Positions 35,936-43,763 of a stretch of DNA of 64,000 nucleotides are shown one piece after another. The DNA comes from Marinibacterium sp050389775 (GTDB lineage: Bacteria > Pseudomonadota > Alphaproteobacteria > Rhodobacterales > Rhodobacteraceae). Position 1 is the first letter of the stretch. Each line of letters starts with the position of its first letter. Made by a program: the position numbers and the translations under genes. The notes below the pieces were generated by a model. That model made no database searches and had not been told where the DNA came from. It was given only the letters and a program-made list of their open reading frames with translations. The stretch lies in assembly GCF_050389775.1 (NCBI RefSeq), contig NZ_CP177144.1:4092001-4156000 (forward strand), in the 5' to 3' direction.

Positions 35936-37342
35936 TCAGGGACGCGGCCGGATCGTCAGCGGGGTGATGCCCCGGGTGCCCGACAGCCCCCTGAGCCGGG
36001 GTGGTGCGCCGGTCATGACCATGTCGGGCCAGGCCGCGGCCACCCCCTTGAGCGCCTCTTCCAGCTCGACCCGGGCCAGCGCCTCGCCCAGGCAGCGATG
36101 CGGGCCGGCGCCGAAGGCCGGGGTATGGCGCGGGTGGTCGGTGCGGGAGATGTCGAACCGGTCGGGCTCGGCATAGACGGCCGGGTCGCGCAGGGCGGCG
36201 ACGAGGTTGGGCGACAGGATCGTGCCCCGGGGAATGCGCGCACCCTCCAGCGCGAAATCGCGGATCGCCACCCGGCCCAGCCCGCCAACCACCGGATCGT
36301 ATCGCAGCGCCTCCTCGACGGCGGGGCCGGCCCAGGTTTCGGGGTCGGCCTTGAGAAGTGCCCATTGCTCGGGATGTTCCAGCAGCCGGGCCAGGGCCAT
36401 GGTCAGCTGGGCGCGGGTGGTGTCGGAGCCGCCGAAGATCACGGTGACCAGCTGCACGCGGATCTCGGTCTCGTCCAGCCGATCGGCCGCATCGCGCACG
36501 AAGCGCGACAGGAAATCCTGTTGCGGCGCGGCCCGGCGGCGGGCCATCAGGTCGCCGACATAGGCGTTGAGCCGGTCCAGGTCGGCCACTGCCGCGTCGA
36601 TCACCTCGGGGTTGCGGTTCTGCAGGACGCGGATGGCCGAATAGACCAGGCCGGCGAAATGCGGTGCCTCGTCGGCCGGCACGCCCAGCACGCGGGCAAT
36701 GACCCGGGCGGGCAGCGGGCCGGCCAGGGCGTCGAGAATGTCGATCTCGCCCTGCGCCCCGGCGCCCGGTCCGGTCCCGGTTCCTTGCCCGCCACCGGTC
36801 TCCTGTCCGGCGTCCGTTCCCGGATCGACCCCGGCCCCCTGTCCGGCGTCCACCCCCGGTTCGGCCCCGGGCCCCTGCCCGGCCCCTGCCCATTGCCCGC
36901 CCCCCGCTCTCAACCCGATCCCCGCCCCATGCCCGGCCTCGGCCAACAGGTCGTCGACGGCCTGGCGCACCTGCGGCCGCAGCGCACGCATCAGCGGAAA
37001 GGCAAAGGTCCGGGCCAGGGCGCCCCGGCGGCGCTTGTGCGGTGCGCCGTTCGAGGTCAGCAGCGAATGGCCGAAGAATTCCCAGGCCGGCGCCGCGCGG
37101 ATGCCCCGGGCCATCAGCGTCTCGGTCTCGATCTGGCGGGTCACGTCGTCATCGAGAATGGCAAAGAGCGCCGATTGCGGAAAGGCATGCACGATGCCCA
37201 CGCTGTCGCGGGCGAGCGGGCCCCTGGCCCATTGCGCCCGGACGTGATCGAGATCCGTAACCCCCGGCGCACGCTTCTCGAACCGGGGCAGATCCCGCAC
37301 CGCCGTCAGCCCGTCGGGCAGCTCTGTCGTTACGTCGGCCAT
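35936..37342 (-). CDS. Cytochrome P450
   Basis: A 468-residue soluble bacterial P450. The I-helix oxygen-binding motif is GGSDTT, the K-helix E-x-x-R is EEALR, and the heme-binding loop is FGAGPHRCLG with the axial Cys. The usual class I length is ~400-410; the extra ~60 residues are a Gly/Ala/Gln-rich insertion at about residues 138-200 built from 36-bp DNA repeats, located between helices C and D-E. No ferredoxin or reductase gene is adjacent. It belongs broadly to the CYP107/CYP102-like bacterial group, but neither family number nor substrate can be read. The ATG at 37342 has AGGTG upstream. Confidence 0.9.
   Translation of the reverse strand: MADVTTELPDGLTAVRDLPRFEKRAPGVTDLDHVRAQWARGPLARDSVGIVHAFPQSALFAILDDDVTRQIETETLMARGIRAAPAWEFFGHSLLTSNGAPHKRRRGALARTFAFPLMRALRPQVRQAVDDLLAEAGHGAGIGLRAGGGQWAGAGQGPGAEPGVDAGQGAGVDPGTDAGQETGGGQGTGTGPGAGAQGEIDILDALAGPLPARVIARVLGVPADEAPHFAGLVYSAIRVLQNRNPEVIDAAVADLDRLNAYVGDLMARRRAAPQQDFLSRFVRDAADRLDETEIRVQLVTVIFGGSDTTRAQLTMALARLLEHPEQWALLKADPETWAGPAVEEALRYDPVVGGLGRVAIRDFALEGARIPRGTILSPNLVAALRDPAVYAEPDRFDISRTDHPRHTPAFGAGPHRCLGEALARVELEEALKGVAAAWPDMVMTGAPPRLRGLSGTRGITPLTIRPRP
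36736..36943 (-). repeat. 36-bp tandem repeat in the P450 linker
   Basis: On the plus strand CCTGTCCGGCGTCC recurs at 36802 and 36838, with a diverged CCTGCCCGGCCCC at 36874: a 36-base period with 18-base sub-structure. Translated on the minus strand it gives GVDAGQ/GTDAGQ-type Gly-rich peptides. The period is a multiple of 3, so the frame is preserved. Confidence 0.65.
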
Positions 37343-37407
37343 GTGTCACCTCTGTGCTGTGCCCCGGTAGGCATGTCCTGGCCCTTGGTCGGGGCCAGGC
37401 GGCGGTG

Positions 37408-37450
37408 GGTTCAAAAAGAAGGCGGCGCGCCCGGTCCGGGGCGCGCCGCC
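37408..37450 (-). terminator. Intrinsic terminator downstream of the 5'-nucleotidase gene
   Basis: GGCGGCGCGCCC (37421-37432) and GGGCGCGCCGCC (37439-37450) make a perfect 12-bp stem with a 6-base loop. On the minus strand it is followed immediately by TTCTTTTTGAA (37420-37410). It is about 100 bases after the nucleotidase stop and is the only classic hairpin-plus-T-run terminator I saw in the window. Confidence 0.8.
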
Positions 37451-37550
37451 ATGAGCCGTTGCGGCCAGGGTAACATGAAACCGGCAAACCGGCGCCGTGA
37501 CGTGGCGCCAGTTCCCCCGCCGCGTGTGGACGACGCGGCGGGGCGCGGCC

Positions 37551-39113
37551 TCACTTGGCCGAGATGCGGCCGTCCTTGTAGGGCGTGTAGGGCGAGTTTT
37601 CGGCCAGGAATTCGGCCGTCACGTCGGCCAGGTCGGGGCCGAAATCATAGGCATTGGCCGCGTCCTTGAACATGGCATAGCCGTCGCCACCGTTGCGCAC
37701 GTAATTGTTGGACACCACGCCATAGGTCTTTTCCATGTCCAGCGGCTCGCCGCCCACGGTGACCTCGACGATGCGGTTGCCCGGCTCGGCGGCGGCATCG
37801 AAGACATAGGTCATGCCCGCGACCTGCGGGAAGCGCCCGGCGCCTTCCTCGATCTGGCCGACCCCGTTTTCCAGTGCTTCCTTCAGCACGGCGCCGGTGA
37901 CCTGGAAGGTCGACAGCGTGTTCTGGAACGGCAGCACGGTCAGCACCTCGCCCATGGTCACCGGGCCGGCGTCGATCGACGCACGGATGCCGCCGCCGTT
38001 CTCGATGGCCACGTCGATGCCCTGGTCGGCCACACGGGCCAGCATGGCATCGGTGATCAGGTTGCCCATGGCGCATTCCATCGCCCGGCATTCCTCGCGC
38101 ACGCCGACGATCTCGGTGGCGGCCTCGGCAACGACTTCGGACCGCACCTCTTCCAGCGGCTTGGCCAGCTCGGCGATGCGCGACACGGTCGCCGCATCCT
38201 CGGTCACGGCCGCATCCATGATCAGCGGCTCGCCGGTGGCGCTGGTGATCACGCCGTCATCGTCGAAGACCACGTTCAGCTCGCCCAGGAACTTGCCATA
38301 GGCATAGGCCGAGACGATCGCCGTGTCGCCGACCATCGTCGGATAGGGGCCTTCGGCCCGGTCCGAGGTGTTGGACAGGAAGGTGTTGGAATGGCCGCCG
38401 ACGATGACATCGACGCCCGTGGTTTCCGCCGCGACCTTCTGGTCGACGCCATAGCCCGAATGGCTGAGCACGATGATCTTGTTGATGCCCTCGGCGGTCA
38501 GCTTGTCGACCTCGCCCTGCACGGCGGCAACCGGGTCGGTGAAGGTGATGTTGGGCCCGGGGCTGGCCAGCTCGTCGGTGTTCTGGGGCGTCAGGCCGAT
38601 CAGGCCGATCTTCTCGCCGTCCTTCTCGATGACCGTCGATTTCATCAGCGTGTCGGCCAGCAACTCTTCGCCCGACACGTCGGCATTCGACATCAGCACG
38701 GGGAAGTCCACGGAATCCATGAAGCCGCGCAGGACCTCGGGGCCGTCGTCGAATTCGTGGTTGCCCACGGTCATCGCGTCATAACCCATCTTGTTCATCA
38801 TCTCGGCCGCCGCCGCACCCTTGTAATAGGTGTAGAACAGCGTGCCCTGGAACTGGTCGCCGCCATCGACCAGGATCGAGTTGTCCGACCGCGCGCGGGC
38901 CTCTTCGACGGCCGTGACCAGCCGGGCCGAGCCGCCAAAGCATTCGCCGGCGGTGTTGTCCTCGGCCGAGCAGCCGCTGTCGTATTTGCTGATCGGTTCG
39001 AAACGGGCGTGGAAATCGTTGGTGTGAAGAATGGTCAAAGCGTAATCGGCAAATGCCGGCAATGCGCCGATGGAAAGGAAGGCGCTGGCCAGGGCCGCGT
39101 AAGACGTGCGCAT
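37551..39113 (-). CDS. Periplasmic 5'-nucleotidase / 2',3'-cyclic phosphodiesterase (UshA family)
   Basis: A 520-residue secreted enzyme. Signal peptide: residues 1-~22 (AALASAFLSIGALPAFA). The N-terminal metallophosphoesterase domain has TILHTNDFHAR (D-x-H), VDGGDQFQG, MTVGNHEFD, VLSHSGYG and VGGHSNT, completing the dimetal site. The C-terminal nucleotidase domain has GNLITDAML, ENGGGIRASI, GEVLTVLPFQNTL and VVSNNYVRNGGDGY. It removes phosphate from extracytoplasmic nucleotides for nucleoside and phosphate salvage. It is a single gene with its own terminator. The start is at the ATG before the signal peptide, with GGAGG nearby on the minus strand. Confidence 0.92.
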   Translation of the reverse strand: MRTSYAALASAFLSIGALPAFADYALTILHTNDFHARFEPISKYDSGCSAEDNTAGECFGGSARLVTAVEEARARSDNSILVDGGDQFQGTLFYTYYKGAAAAEMMNKMGYDAMTVGNHEFDDGPEVLRGFMDSVDFPVLMSNADVSGEELLADTLMKSTVIEKDGEKIGLIGLTPQNTDELASPGPNITFTDPVAAVQGEVDKLTAEGINKIIVLSHSGYGVDQKVAAETTGVDVIVGGHSNTFLSNTSDRAEGPYPTMVGDTAIVSAYAYGKFLGELNVVFDDDGVITSATGEPLIMDAAVTEDAATVSRIAELAKPLEEVRSEVVAEAATEIVGVREECRAMECAMGNLITDAMLARVADQGIDVAIENGGGIRASIDAGPVTMGEVLTVLPFQNTLSTFQVTGAVLKEALENGVGQIEEGAGRFPQVAGMTYVFDAAAEPGNRIVEVTVGGEPLDMEKTYGVVSNNYVRNGGDGYAMFKDAANAYDFGPDLADVTAEFLAENSPYTPYKDGRISAK

Positions 39114-39144
39114 GAGAAACCTCCGTATGCAGACACTCGGTGTT

Positions 39145-39182
39145 ACATCAGCCGCTTTTGATCACGATTTCAAACACGATTT
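39145..39182 (-). promoter_or_regulatory. Candidate promoter of the 5'-nucleotidase gene
   Basis: On the minus strand TTGAAA (39173-39168) and TGATGT (39150-39145) are separated by 17 bases, about 32 bases upstream of the start codon. The region contains a direct repeat of CACGATTT (39163-39170 and 39175-39182, plus-strand reading) that could bind a regulator. Match quality is moderate. Confidence 0.35.
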
Positions 39183-39266
39183 GTGACAGGCGCCCGGGTT
39201 CGGCCCGGGTTCCGCAGGGGCCGGCGCGCCGCTGTGCCGCTTTGCGCGCCATCGCCCGGCGGCCGT

Positions 39267-39836
39267 CTAGCGCGCCCAGCCGCGCACCAGGGTCCGGGCC
39301 ATCCCCGCCGTATCGCCATCCATCCGGCCGACCAGCAGGTGCAGCCAAGCCATGCCCATCACCGCCCGGGCCATGTCGCGCCGGGGCACGGCATCGCTCA
39401 GCTCGCCCCGCGCCGCGGCCCGGTCAAAGATCTCGGCCAGGGTGTCCAGCCGCGATTCGCGGTAGCTGTCGAGCGCCGCGCGCATGTCGTCATCGCCCTG
39501 GGCCGCGGCGATGATGTGGCGGAATAGCCGGCCCTCGGGCCGCGACCAGTGATCGAACAGCAGGGCCAGAAGCGCGCCGACATCGCCTTCCAGGCTGCCG
39601 GTGTCGGGATAGCCGGCGAATTGCTTTTGCTGCTGGTAGGTCGCCATCAGCAGCGCCCCGCGCGTCGGCCACCAGCGATAGAGCGTGGCCTTGCCGGCCC
39701 GGGCCCGCCGGGCCACGGCCTCCATCGACAGCCCGTCAAAGCCCTTTTCGTCCAGGATTTCGGCAGCGGCCTTGAGAATGGCCGCTTCCGTCTCGGGATT
39801 GCGCCGGGGGCCTATGGATCTGCGCGGCTCCTTCAT
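39267..39836 (-). CDS. TetR/AcrR-family transcriptional regulator
   Basis: A 189-residue regulator. The N-terminal TetR helix-turn-helix includes AAAEILDEKGFDGLSMEAVARRARAGKATLYRWWPTRGAL. The C-terminal ~130 residues form the ligand/dimer domain (TetR_C-type). The ATG at 39836 has AGGAG at ideal spacing; an in-frame extension to 39953 is not needed. It is divergent from the small DUF2798 gene, with a GAACG-TAT-CGTTC palindrome beside that gene, so it probably represses it and itself. Confidence 0.88.
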   Translation of the reverse strand: MKEPRRSIGPRRNPETEAAILKAAAEILDEKGFDGLSMEAVARRARAGKATLYRWWPTRGALLMATYQQQKQFAGYPDTGSLEGDVGALLALLFDHWSRPEGRLFRHIIAAAQGDDDMRAALDSYRESRLDTLAEIFDRAAARGELSDAVPRRDMARAVMGMAWLHLLVGRMDGDTAGMARTLVRGWAR

Positions 39837-39992
39837 GTCACTCCTGCCCGGCCTCCCTGCCCGCATGATGCCCGATCGCGGGTTGTCGCCCCGCCGGCAT
39901 GTCTTCCGCCCCGGGGCCCTGCATTGGTCCGGCCCCGCGTCCTGCCCCGTCATACCGCCCCTTTACGCCGGGGCCAAGCCAAGATAAGAACG

Positions 39993-40005
39993 GAACGTAT
40001 CGTTC
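39993..40005. promoter_or_regulatory. Putative TetR operator
   Basis: GAACG-TAT-CGTTC is a perfect 5-3-5 palindrome 18 bases before the DUF2798 start and in the only AT-richer patch of the divergent region. Many TetR repressors bind palindromes of the ACGnnnCGT kind, and the adjacent TetR gene is divergent, so this is the natural operator candidate. Confidence 0.6.
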
Positions 40006-40023
40006 ACATAGGAACCCCTGCAC

Positions 40024-40278
40024 ATGTCCTCCCCTGCAGCCGCTTCCCCCGATGTGCCGCCCGCACCGGCCCGCCCGGCCCCCCGCCGCCACCGCCTGGC
40101 GGTTTTTGTCTTTCTCGGGGTCTACCCGCTGGTCACGGCGATGATCTACCTGGTCGGAGCGATGACCCCGGGCTGGCAGATCTGGCACCGCACGCTGGTC
40201 ATGGTGCCGATCATCGTCACGGCCATGATCTGGTTCATCATTCCGCTGATCCACCGCCGTCTCGGCCACCTGCTTTGA
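40024..40278 (+). CDS. DUF2798 small membrane protein
   Basis: An 84-residue inner-membrane protein: a Pro/Ala-rich N-terminus, then two transmembrane helices (LAVFVFLGVYPLVTAMIYLVG and MVPIIVTAMIWFIIPLIHRRL). The pair of helices with the VTAMIWFIIP stretch is typical of DUF2798, a family of unknown function often found next to TetR regulators. AGGA lies a little far upstream of the ATG at 40024. Probably regulated by the divergent TetR protein. Confidence 0.7.
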   Translation: MSSPAAASPDVPPAPARPAPRRHRLAVFVFLGVYPLVTAMIYLVGAMTPGWQIWHRTLVMVPIIVTAMIWFIIPLIHRRLGHLL

Positions 40279-40361
40279 CACCGGCCCAGGCCATCGGCCT
40301 CCGGGCCCGTCGCCCTGCCGGGGATTGACCGGCCGGGCGTTTCGCTGCATTCGCTGGATCC

Positions 40362-40700
40362 ATGCTGATCTACAAGATTTTCCGCCGCGCCGAATGGGAC
40401 GACCTGGACGCGCAGGGCGAGACCGCCGGGGCGCCGGTCGACCTGGCCGACGGCTTCATCCATTTCTCGACCGCCGAACAGGCCCGGGAAACCGCCGCCA
40501 AGCACTTTGCCGGGCAGGACGATCTGGTCCTGGCCGCCGTCGATACCGCCCCCCTGGGCGAGGACCTGAAATGGGAGCCCTCGCGCGGCGGCGCGCTGTT
40601 TCCCCATCTCTACCGCGCCCTGCGCCGGGACGAGATCGCCTGGACCGCCCCCCTGCCCCTGGACGGCGCGGACCATGCCTTCCCGGACCGCATGACATGA
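40362..40700 (+). CDS. DUF952 family protein
   Basis: A 112-residue cytosolic protein: MLIYKIFRRAEW, GFIHFSTAEQARETAAKHF and a WEPSRGGALFPHLY segment are the conserved DUF952 blocks. The family resembles glutathione S-transferase-like or ADP-ribosyltransferase-like folds in some annotations, but its function is unknown. It lies 25 bases upstream of pyrD and in the same direction, an arrangement I recall as common in Rhodobacterales, so the genes are likely co-transcribed. Confidence 0.82.
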   Translation: MLIYKIFRRAEWDDLDAQGETAGAPVDLADGFIHFSTAEQARETAAKHFAGQDDLVLAAVDTAPLGEDLKWEPSRGGALFPHLYRALRRDEIAWTAPLPLDGADHAFPDRMT

Positions 40701-40725
40701 CCACCATCCGCCCCGGAGATTGCCG

Positions 40726-41784
40726 ATGAAGGCCCTGGAGACCCTGGGCCTTGCCGCCCTGCGCCGGATCGATCCCGAACGTGCCCACGGGCTGGCCCTG
40801 CGTGCGCTGGCCTCGGGGCTGGTCACACCCGACGCCCCGGTGCGCTCGCCCCGCCTGGCCACCCGGCTGGCCGGGCTCGACCTGCCCAACCCGCTGGGCC
40901 TGGCCGCCGGGTTCGACAAGCACGCCGAGGCCGTCGGCCCGCTGTCAGCCTCGGGCTTCGGCTTTGTCGAGCTGGGCGGGGTCACCCCCCGGCCGCAGCC
41001 GGGCAACCCCCGGCCCCGGCTGTTCCGGCTGACCGAAGACCGCGCGGTGATCAACCGCTTCGGCCTGAATTCCGACGGCGCCGAGGCCGTTGCCGCCCGC
41101 CTGGCCGCCCGGCCGGCAGGAGGCATCGTCGGCCTGAACCTGGGCGCCAACAAGGACAGCGCCGACCGGGCCGCCGATTACCGCACCCTGATCGAGATCT
41201 GCGGGCCGCACCTGGATTTCGCCACGGTCAATGTCTCGTCGCCCAACACCGAAAAGCTGCGCGACCTGCAGGGCAAGAACGCCCTGACCGCCCTTCTGCA
41301 GGGCGTGATGGACACCCGTGCCACGCTGGACCGCCACCTGCCCGTGTTCCTCAAGATCGCGCCCGACCTGACCCGCCCCGAGCTGGACGACATCGCCGAC
41401 GCGGCGCGCGACACCGGGGTCGACGCCATCATCGCCACCAACACCACGGTCTCGCGCGAGGGGCTGACCAGCCCGCACCGGGTGGAAACCGGCGGCTTGT
41501 CCGGCGCGCCGCTCTTCGAGCCCTCGACCCGCGTGCTGGCCTACCTGTCGCATGTCACCCAGGGCGCCATCCCGCTGATCGGCGTAGGCGGCATCGCCTC
41601 GGCCGAAGAGGCCTATGCCAAGATCCGTGCCGGCGCCTCGGCGCTGCAGCTCTACTCGGCGCTGGTCTACAAGGGGCTGGGCCTGGTCACCGAGATCAAC
41701 CGCGGGCTCGATGCCCTGCTGGCCCGCGACGGCCATGACAGCCTGGCCGCGGCCGTGGGCACCCGCCGCGAGGACTGGCTGTGA
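40726..41784 (+). CDS. pyrD: Dihydroorotate dehydrogenase (quinone), class 2
   Basis: A 352-residue FMN enzyme oxidising dihydroorotate to orotate in pyrimidine synthesis, with electrons going to quinone at the inner membrane. Class 2 features: an N-terminal amphipathic helix extension (ALRRIDPERAHGLALRAL), NPLGLAAGFDKHAEA, FVELGGVTPRPQPGNPRPRLFRL, NRFGLNSDG and NVSSPNT with the catalytic Ser. The FMN phosphate site lies in GVGGI followed by AGASALQLYSALVYKG. The ATG at 40726 has GGAGA just upstream. The next gene starts with GTG overlapping its stop. Confidence 0.95.
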   Translation: MKALETLGLAALRRIDPERAHGLALRALASGLVTPDAPVRSPRLATRLAGLDLPNPLGLAAGFDKHAEAVGPLSASGFGFVELGGVTPRPQPGNPRPRLFRLTEDRAVINRFGLNSDGAEAVAARLAARPAGGIVGLNLGANKDSADRAADYRTLIEICGPHLDFATVNVSSPNTEKLRDLQGKNALTALLQGVMDTRATLDRHLPVFLKIAPDLTRPELDDIADAARDTGVDAIIATNTTVSREGLTSPHRVETGGLSGAPLFEPSTRVLAYLSHVTQGAIPLIGVGGIASAEEAYAKIRAGASALQLYSALVYKGLGLVTEINRGLDALLARDGHDSLAAAVGTRREDWL

Positions 41785-42131
41785 GCACCCCGGTGACGAT
41801 CTGGCACAACCCGCGCTGTTCCAAGTCGCGCGAGACCCTGGCCCTGCTCCAGGACAAGGGCTGCGAGATCACCGAGCGGCGGTATCTCGATGCCCCGCCC
41901 GATGCGGATGAACTGCGTGACGCCCTGGCCCTGCTGGGCCTGCCCGCGCTCGGGCTGGTCCGCCAGCGCGAGGCCGCCTTTGCCGAGCTGGGCCTGTCCC
42001 GCGACAGCAGCGACGACGACCTGATTGCCGCCATGGCCGCCAATCCCCGGCTGATCGAACGGCCGGTCGTCTTCGCCAATGGCCGCGCCGCCCTGGGCCG
42101 CCCGCCTTCGGCCGTCCTGGCCATCCTCTGA
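41781..42131 (+). CDS. ArsC/Spx-family thioredoxin-fold reductase (arsenate reductase-like)
   Basis: A 116-residue protein with NPRCSKSRETL, where the Cys followed by SKSR is the ArsC nucleophile site, and the family's basic residues in RQRE and FANGRAALGRPP. Length is that of ArsC/YffB-type proteins, shorter than plasmid ArsC (~141), so it may be a general glutathione-linked reductase instead of a true arsenate reductase. It starts with GTG at 41781, overlapping pyrD's TGA. No other ars genes are nearby. Confidence 0.8.
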   Translation: MSTPVTIWHNPRCSKSRETLALLQDKGCEITERRYLDAPPDADELRDALALLGLPALGLVRQREAAFAELGLSRDSSDDDLIAAMAANPRLIERPVVFANGRAALGRPPSAVLAIL

Positions 42132-42170
42132 CCCGGCCGCCGCCCCCGCCCGATGCCGGGCCGGGGCGCG

Positions 42171-42210
42171 CCTTGCTGCTTCTTTCTCTTTCCAAATATC
42201 CGGCCGCCGG
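42171..42210 (+). repeat. Pyrimidine-rich 3' element, copy at the arsC end
   Basis: It begins 40 bases after the ArsC-like stop: GCTGCTTCTTTCTCTT, then TCCAAATATCCGGCCG. It is nearly identical to the copies at 9602 and 54094 and again lies between convergent genes (ArsC-like and MATE). Proposed role: transcript-end or processing signal. Confidence 0.6.
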
Positions 42211-42215
42211 ACCGC

Positions 42216-42420
42216 CACATGGCGCCCCCTCGGAATGGGGCGCAGCAGACGGACATCGGGTCAGGCCACACTGCCCGACCTACGCATGGCGCGGCCAGGA
42301 CAGCCACGCGACCAGGCCACATCGCGCGCCTTCGGCATGGCGCGGCCAGAACAGCCACCCCACCAGGCCAGGCGACATCCCTTCCGCATTGTGCGCCCCG
42401 GATAACCGCTCGCCGCACTC
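42216..42420. repeat. 51-bp tandem repeat, about 3.5 units
   Basis: Units at 42216-42266, 42267-42317, 42318-42368 and a partial diverged copy after that. The first three are exactly 51 bases and begin CACA(T/C); units 2 and 3 share CATGGCGCGGCCAG and ACAGCCAC and end ACCAGGC. It lies between the arsC 3' element and the MATE gene stop. No open frame looks coding. Confidence 0.75.
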
Positions 42421-42437
42421 CGGTCTCACCGCATGGC

Positions 42438-43763
42438 TCAGGCCACCCCTGCCTCCAGCCGCGGATATCGCCGGGCCAGAGTCACGCCCCGGGCCAGGTT
42501 CAGCACCATCAGCGCCAGCCACAGCCCGTGATTGCCCATCAGTGGCAACAGGATGGCCAGCGCCATCACGTAGATCGCCACCGCCTCGATCATCGCCCCG
42601 CGCATCTGCCGGGTCCAGGTCGCGCCGATGAAGATGCCGTCATACATCCAGGACGCCACGCCGATCACCGGCGCCAGCACCAGCCAGGGCAGATAGGCCC
42701 GCGCCTCGCCCCGGACCGCTTCGGCCGTGGTCATCAGGTCGATGATCATCCCCCCGAAGACCCAATAGACCAGCCCCAGCGCCAGCGCCCCGGCCACGCC
42801 CCATTGCGACGCGATGATCGCCGAGCGGCGCAGCCGCGCGCGGTCGCGGGCGCCCACCGCCCCGCCGACCAGCGCCTCGGCCGCAAAGGCAAATCCGTCC
42901 AGCGCAAAGGCCGTGATCTCCAGGAACTGGATCAGCACCTGGTTGGCCGCCAGCGTCACGTCGCCCAGGTCGGCGGCCAGGAACAGGAAGGTCATGAACG
43001 ACCCGGTCAGCAGGATCGACCGGATCATGATGTCGACATTCACCGCCATCATCCGCCGCAGCCGCGCCGGGTCGAAAACCCGCGCCCAGTCGCGCCATTG
43101 CGCCCCTGAAAACGCCCCGCGGCACAGCCACAGCCCCAGCGCCAGCCCGCTCCACTCGGCGATCAGCGTGGCGCTGGCCACCCCGCCGACACCCCAGCCC
43201 AGGCCCAGCACGAACCACAGGTCCAGCCCGATGTTCAGCCCGTTCATCCACAGCTGCAGCATCAGCACGCCCCGCGTGCGCTCCATGCCGATCAGCCAGC
43301 CGGTCACGGCATAGATGCCGATCGCCGCCGGTGCCCCCCAGATGCGGATCGACAGGTATTGCCGGGCCAGCGCCTCGACCTCGGCCGAGGCCGGCGACAG
43401 CCGGAAGGCCCCCCAGAACACCGCCGCCTGGGCCAGCACCAGCACGACCCCGCCAATCGCCCCGACCAGCAGGCCCCGGGTCAGCAGCGCCCCGGTCTCG
43501 GCCACGTCGCCGGCGCCCTTGGCCTGGGCCACCAGCCCGGTCGTGCCCATGCGCAGGAACCCGAAGATCCAGTAGACCGCCGACAGGATCACCGCCCCGA
43601 TGCCCACCGCCCCGATCGGTGCCGCCGCGCCCATCTGGCCGACAACGCCGGTGTCGACCGCGCCGAGGATCGGCACGGTGGCGTTGGACAGCACGATGGG
43701 CACCGCGATCTGCAGCACCCGCCGATGGGTGATCGCCCCGCCCGGGGCCGTGGCCTCACTCAC
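42438..43763 (-). CDS. MATE-family multidrug efflux transporter (DinF/NorM-like)
   Basis: A 441-residue inner-membrane protein with about 12 transmembrane helices in two MatE halves. The N-terminus ends in RVLQIAVPIVLSNATVPILGAVDTGVVGQ, typical of the DinF branch, and PAAIGIYAVTGWLIGMERTRGVLMLQL ends the first half. Such proteins export cationic drugs or metabolites using Na+ or H+. It starts with a GTG at 43763, inside the end of the upstream thioesterase gene (8-base overlap), so it is translationally coupled in a three-gene minus-strand operon. Confidence 0.9.
   Translation of the reverse strand: MSEATAPGGAITHRRVLQIAVPIVLSNATVPILGAVDTGVVGQMGAAAPIGAVGIGAVILSAVYWIFGFLRMGTTGLVAQAKGAGDVAETGALLTRGLLVGAIGGVVLVLAQAAVFWGAFRLSPASAEVEALARQYLSIRIWGAPAAIGIYAVTGWLIGMERTRGVLMLQLWMNGLNIGLDLWFVLGLGWGVGGVASATLIAEWSGLALGLWLCRGAFSGAQWRDWARVFDPARLRRMMAVNVDIMIRSILLTGSFMTFLFLAADLGDVTLAANQVLIQFLEITAFALDGFAFAAEALVGGAVGARDRARLRRSAIIASQWGVAGALALGLVYWVFGGMIIDLMTTAEAVRGEARAYLPWLVLAPVIGVASWMYDGIFIGATWTRQMRGAMIEAVAIYVMALAILLPLMGNHGLWLALMVLNLARGVTLARRYPRLEAGVA

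Noticed and set aside
41781..42131. Arsenic resistance operon
   Set aside because: A single short ArsC/Spx-like gene next to pyrD, with no arsR, arsB/acr3 or arsA nearby.
42216..42420. CRISPR array (regular 51-bp spacing)
   Set aside because: Units are contiguous without spacers, are diverged along their full length, and there are no cas genes.
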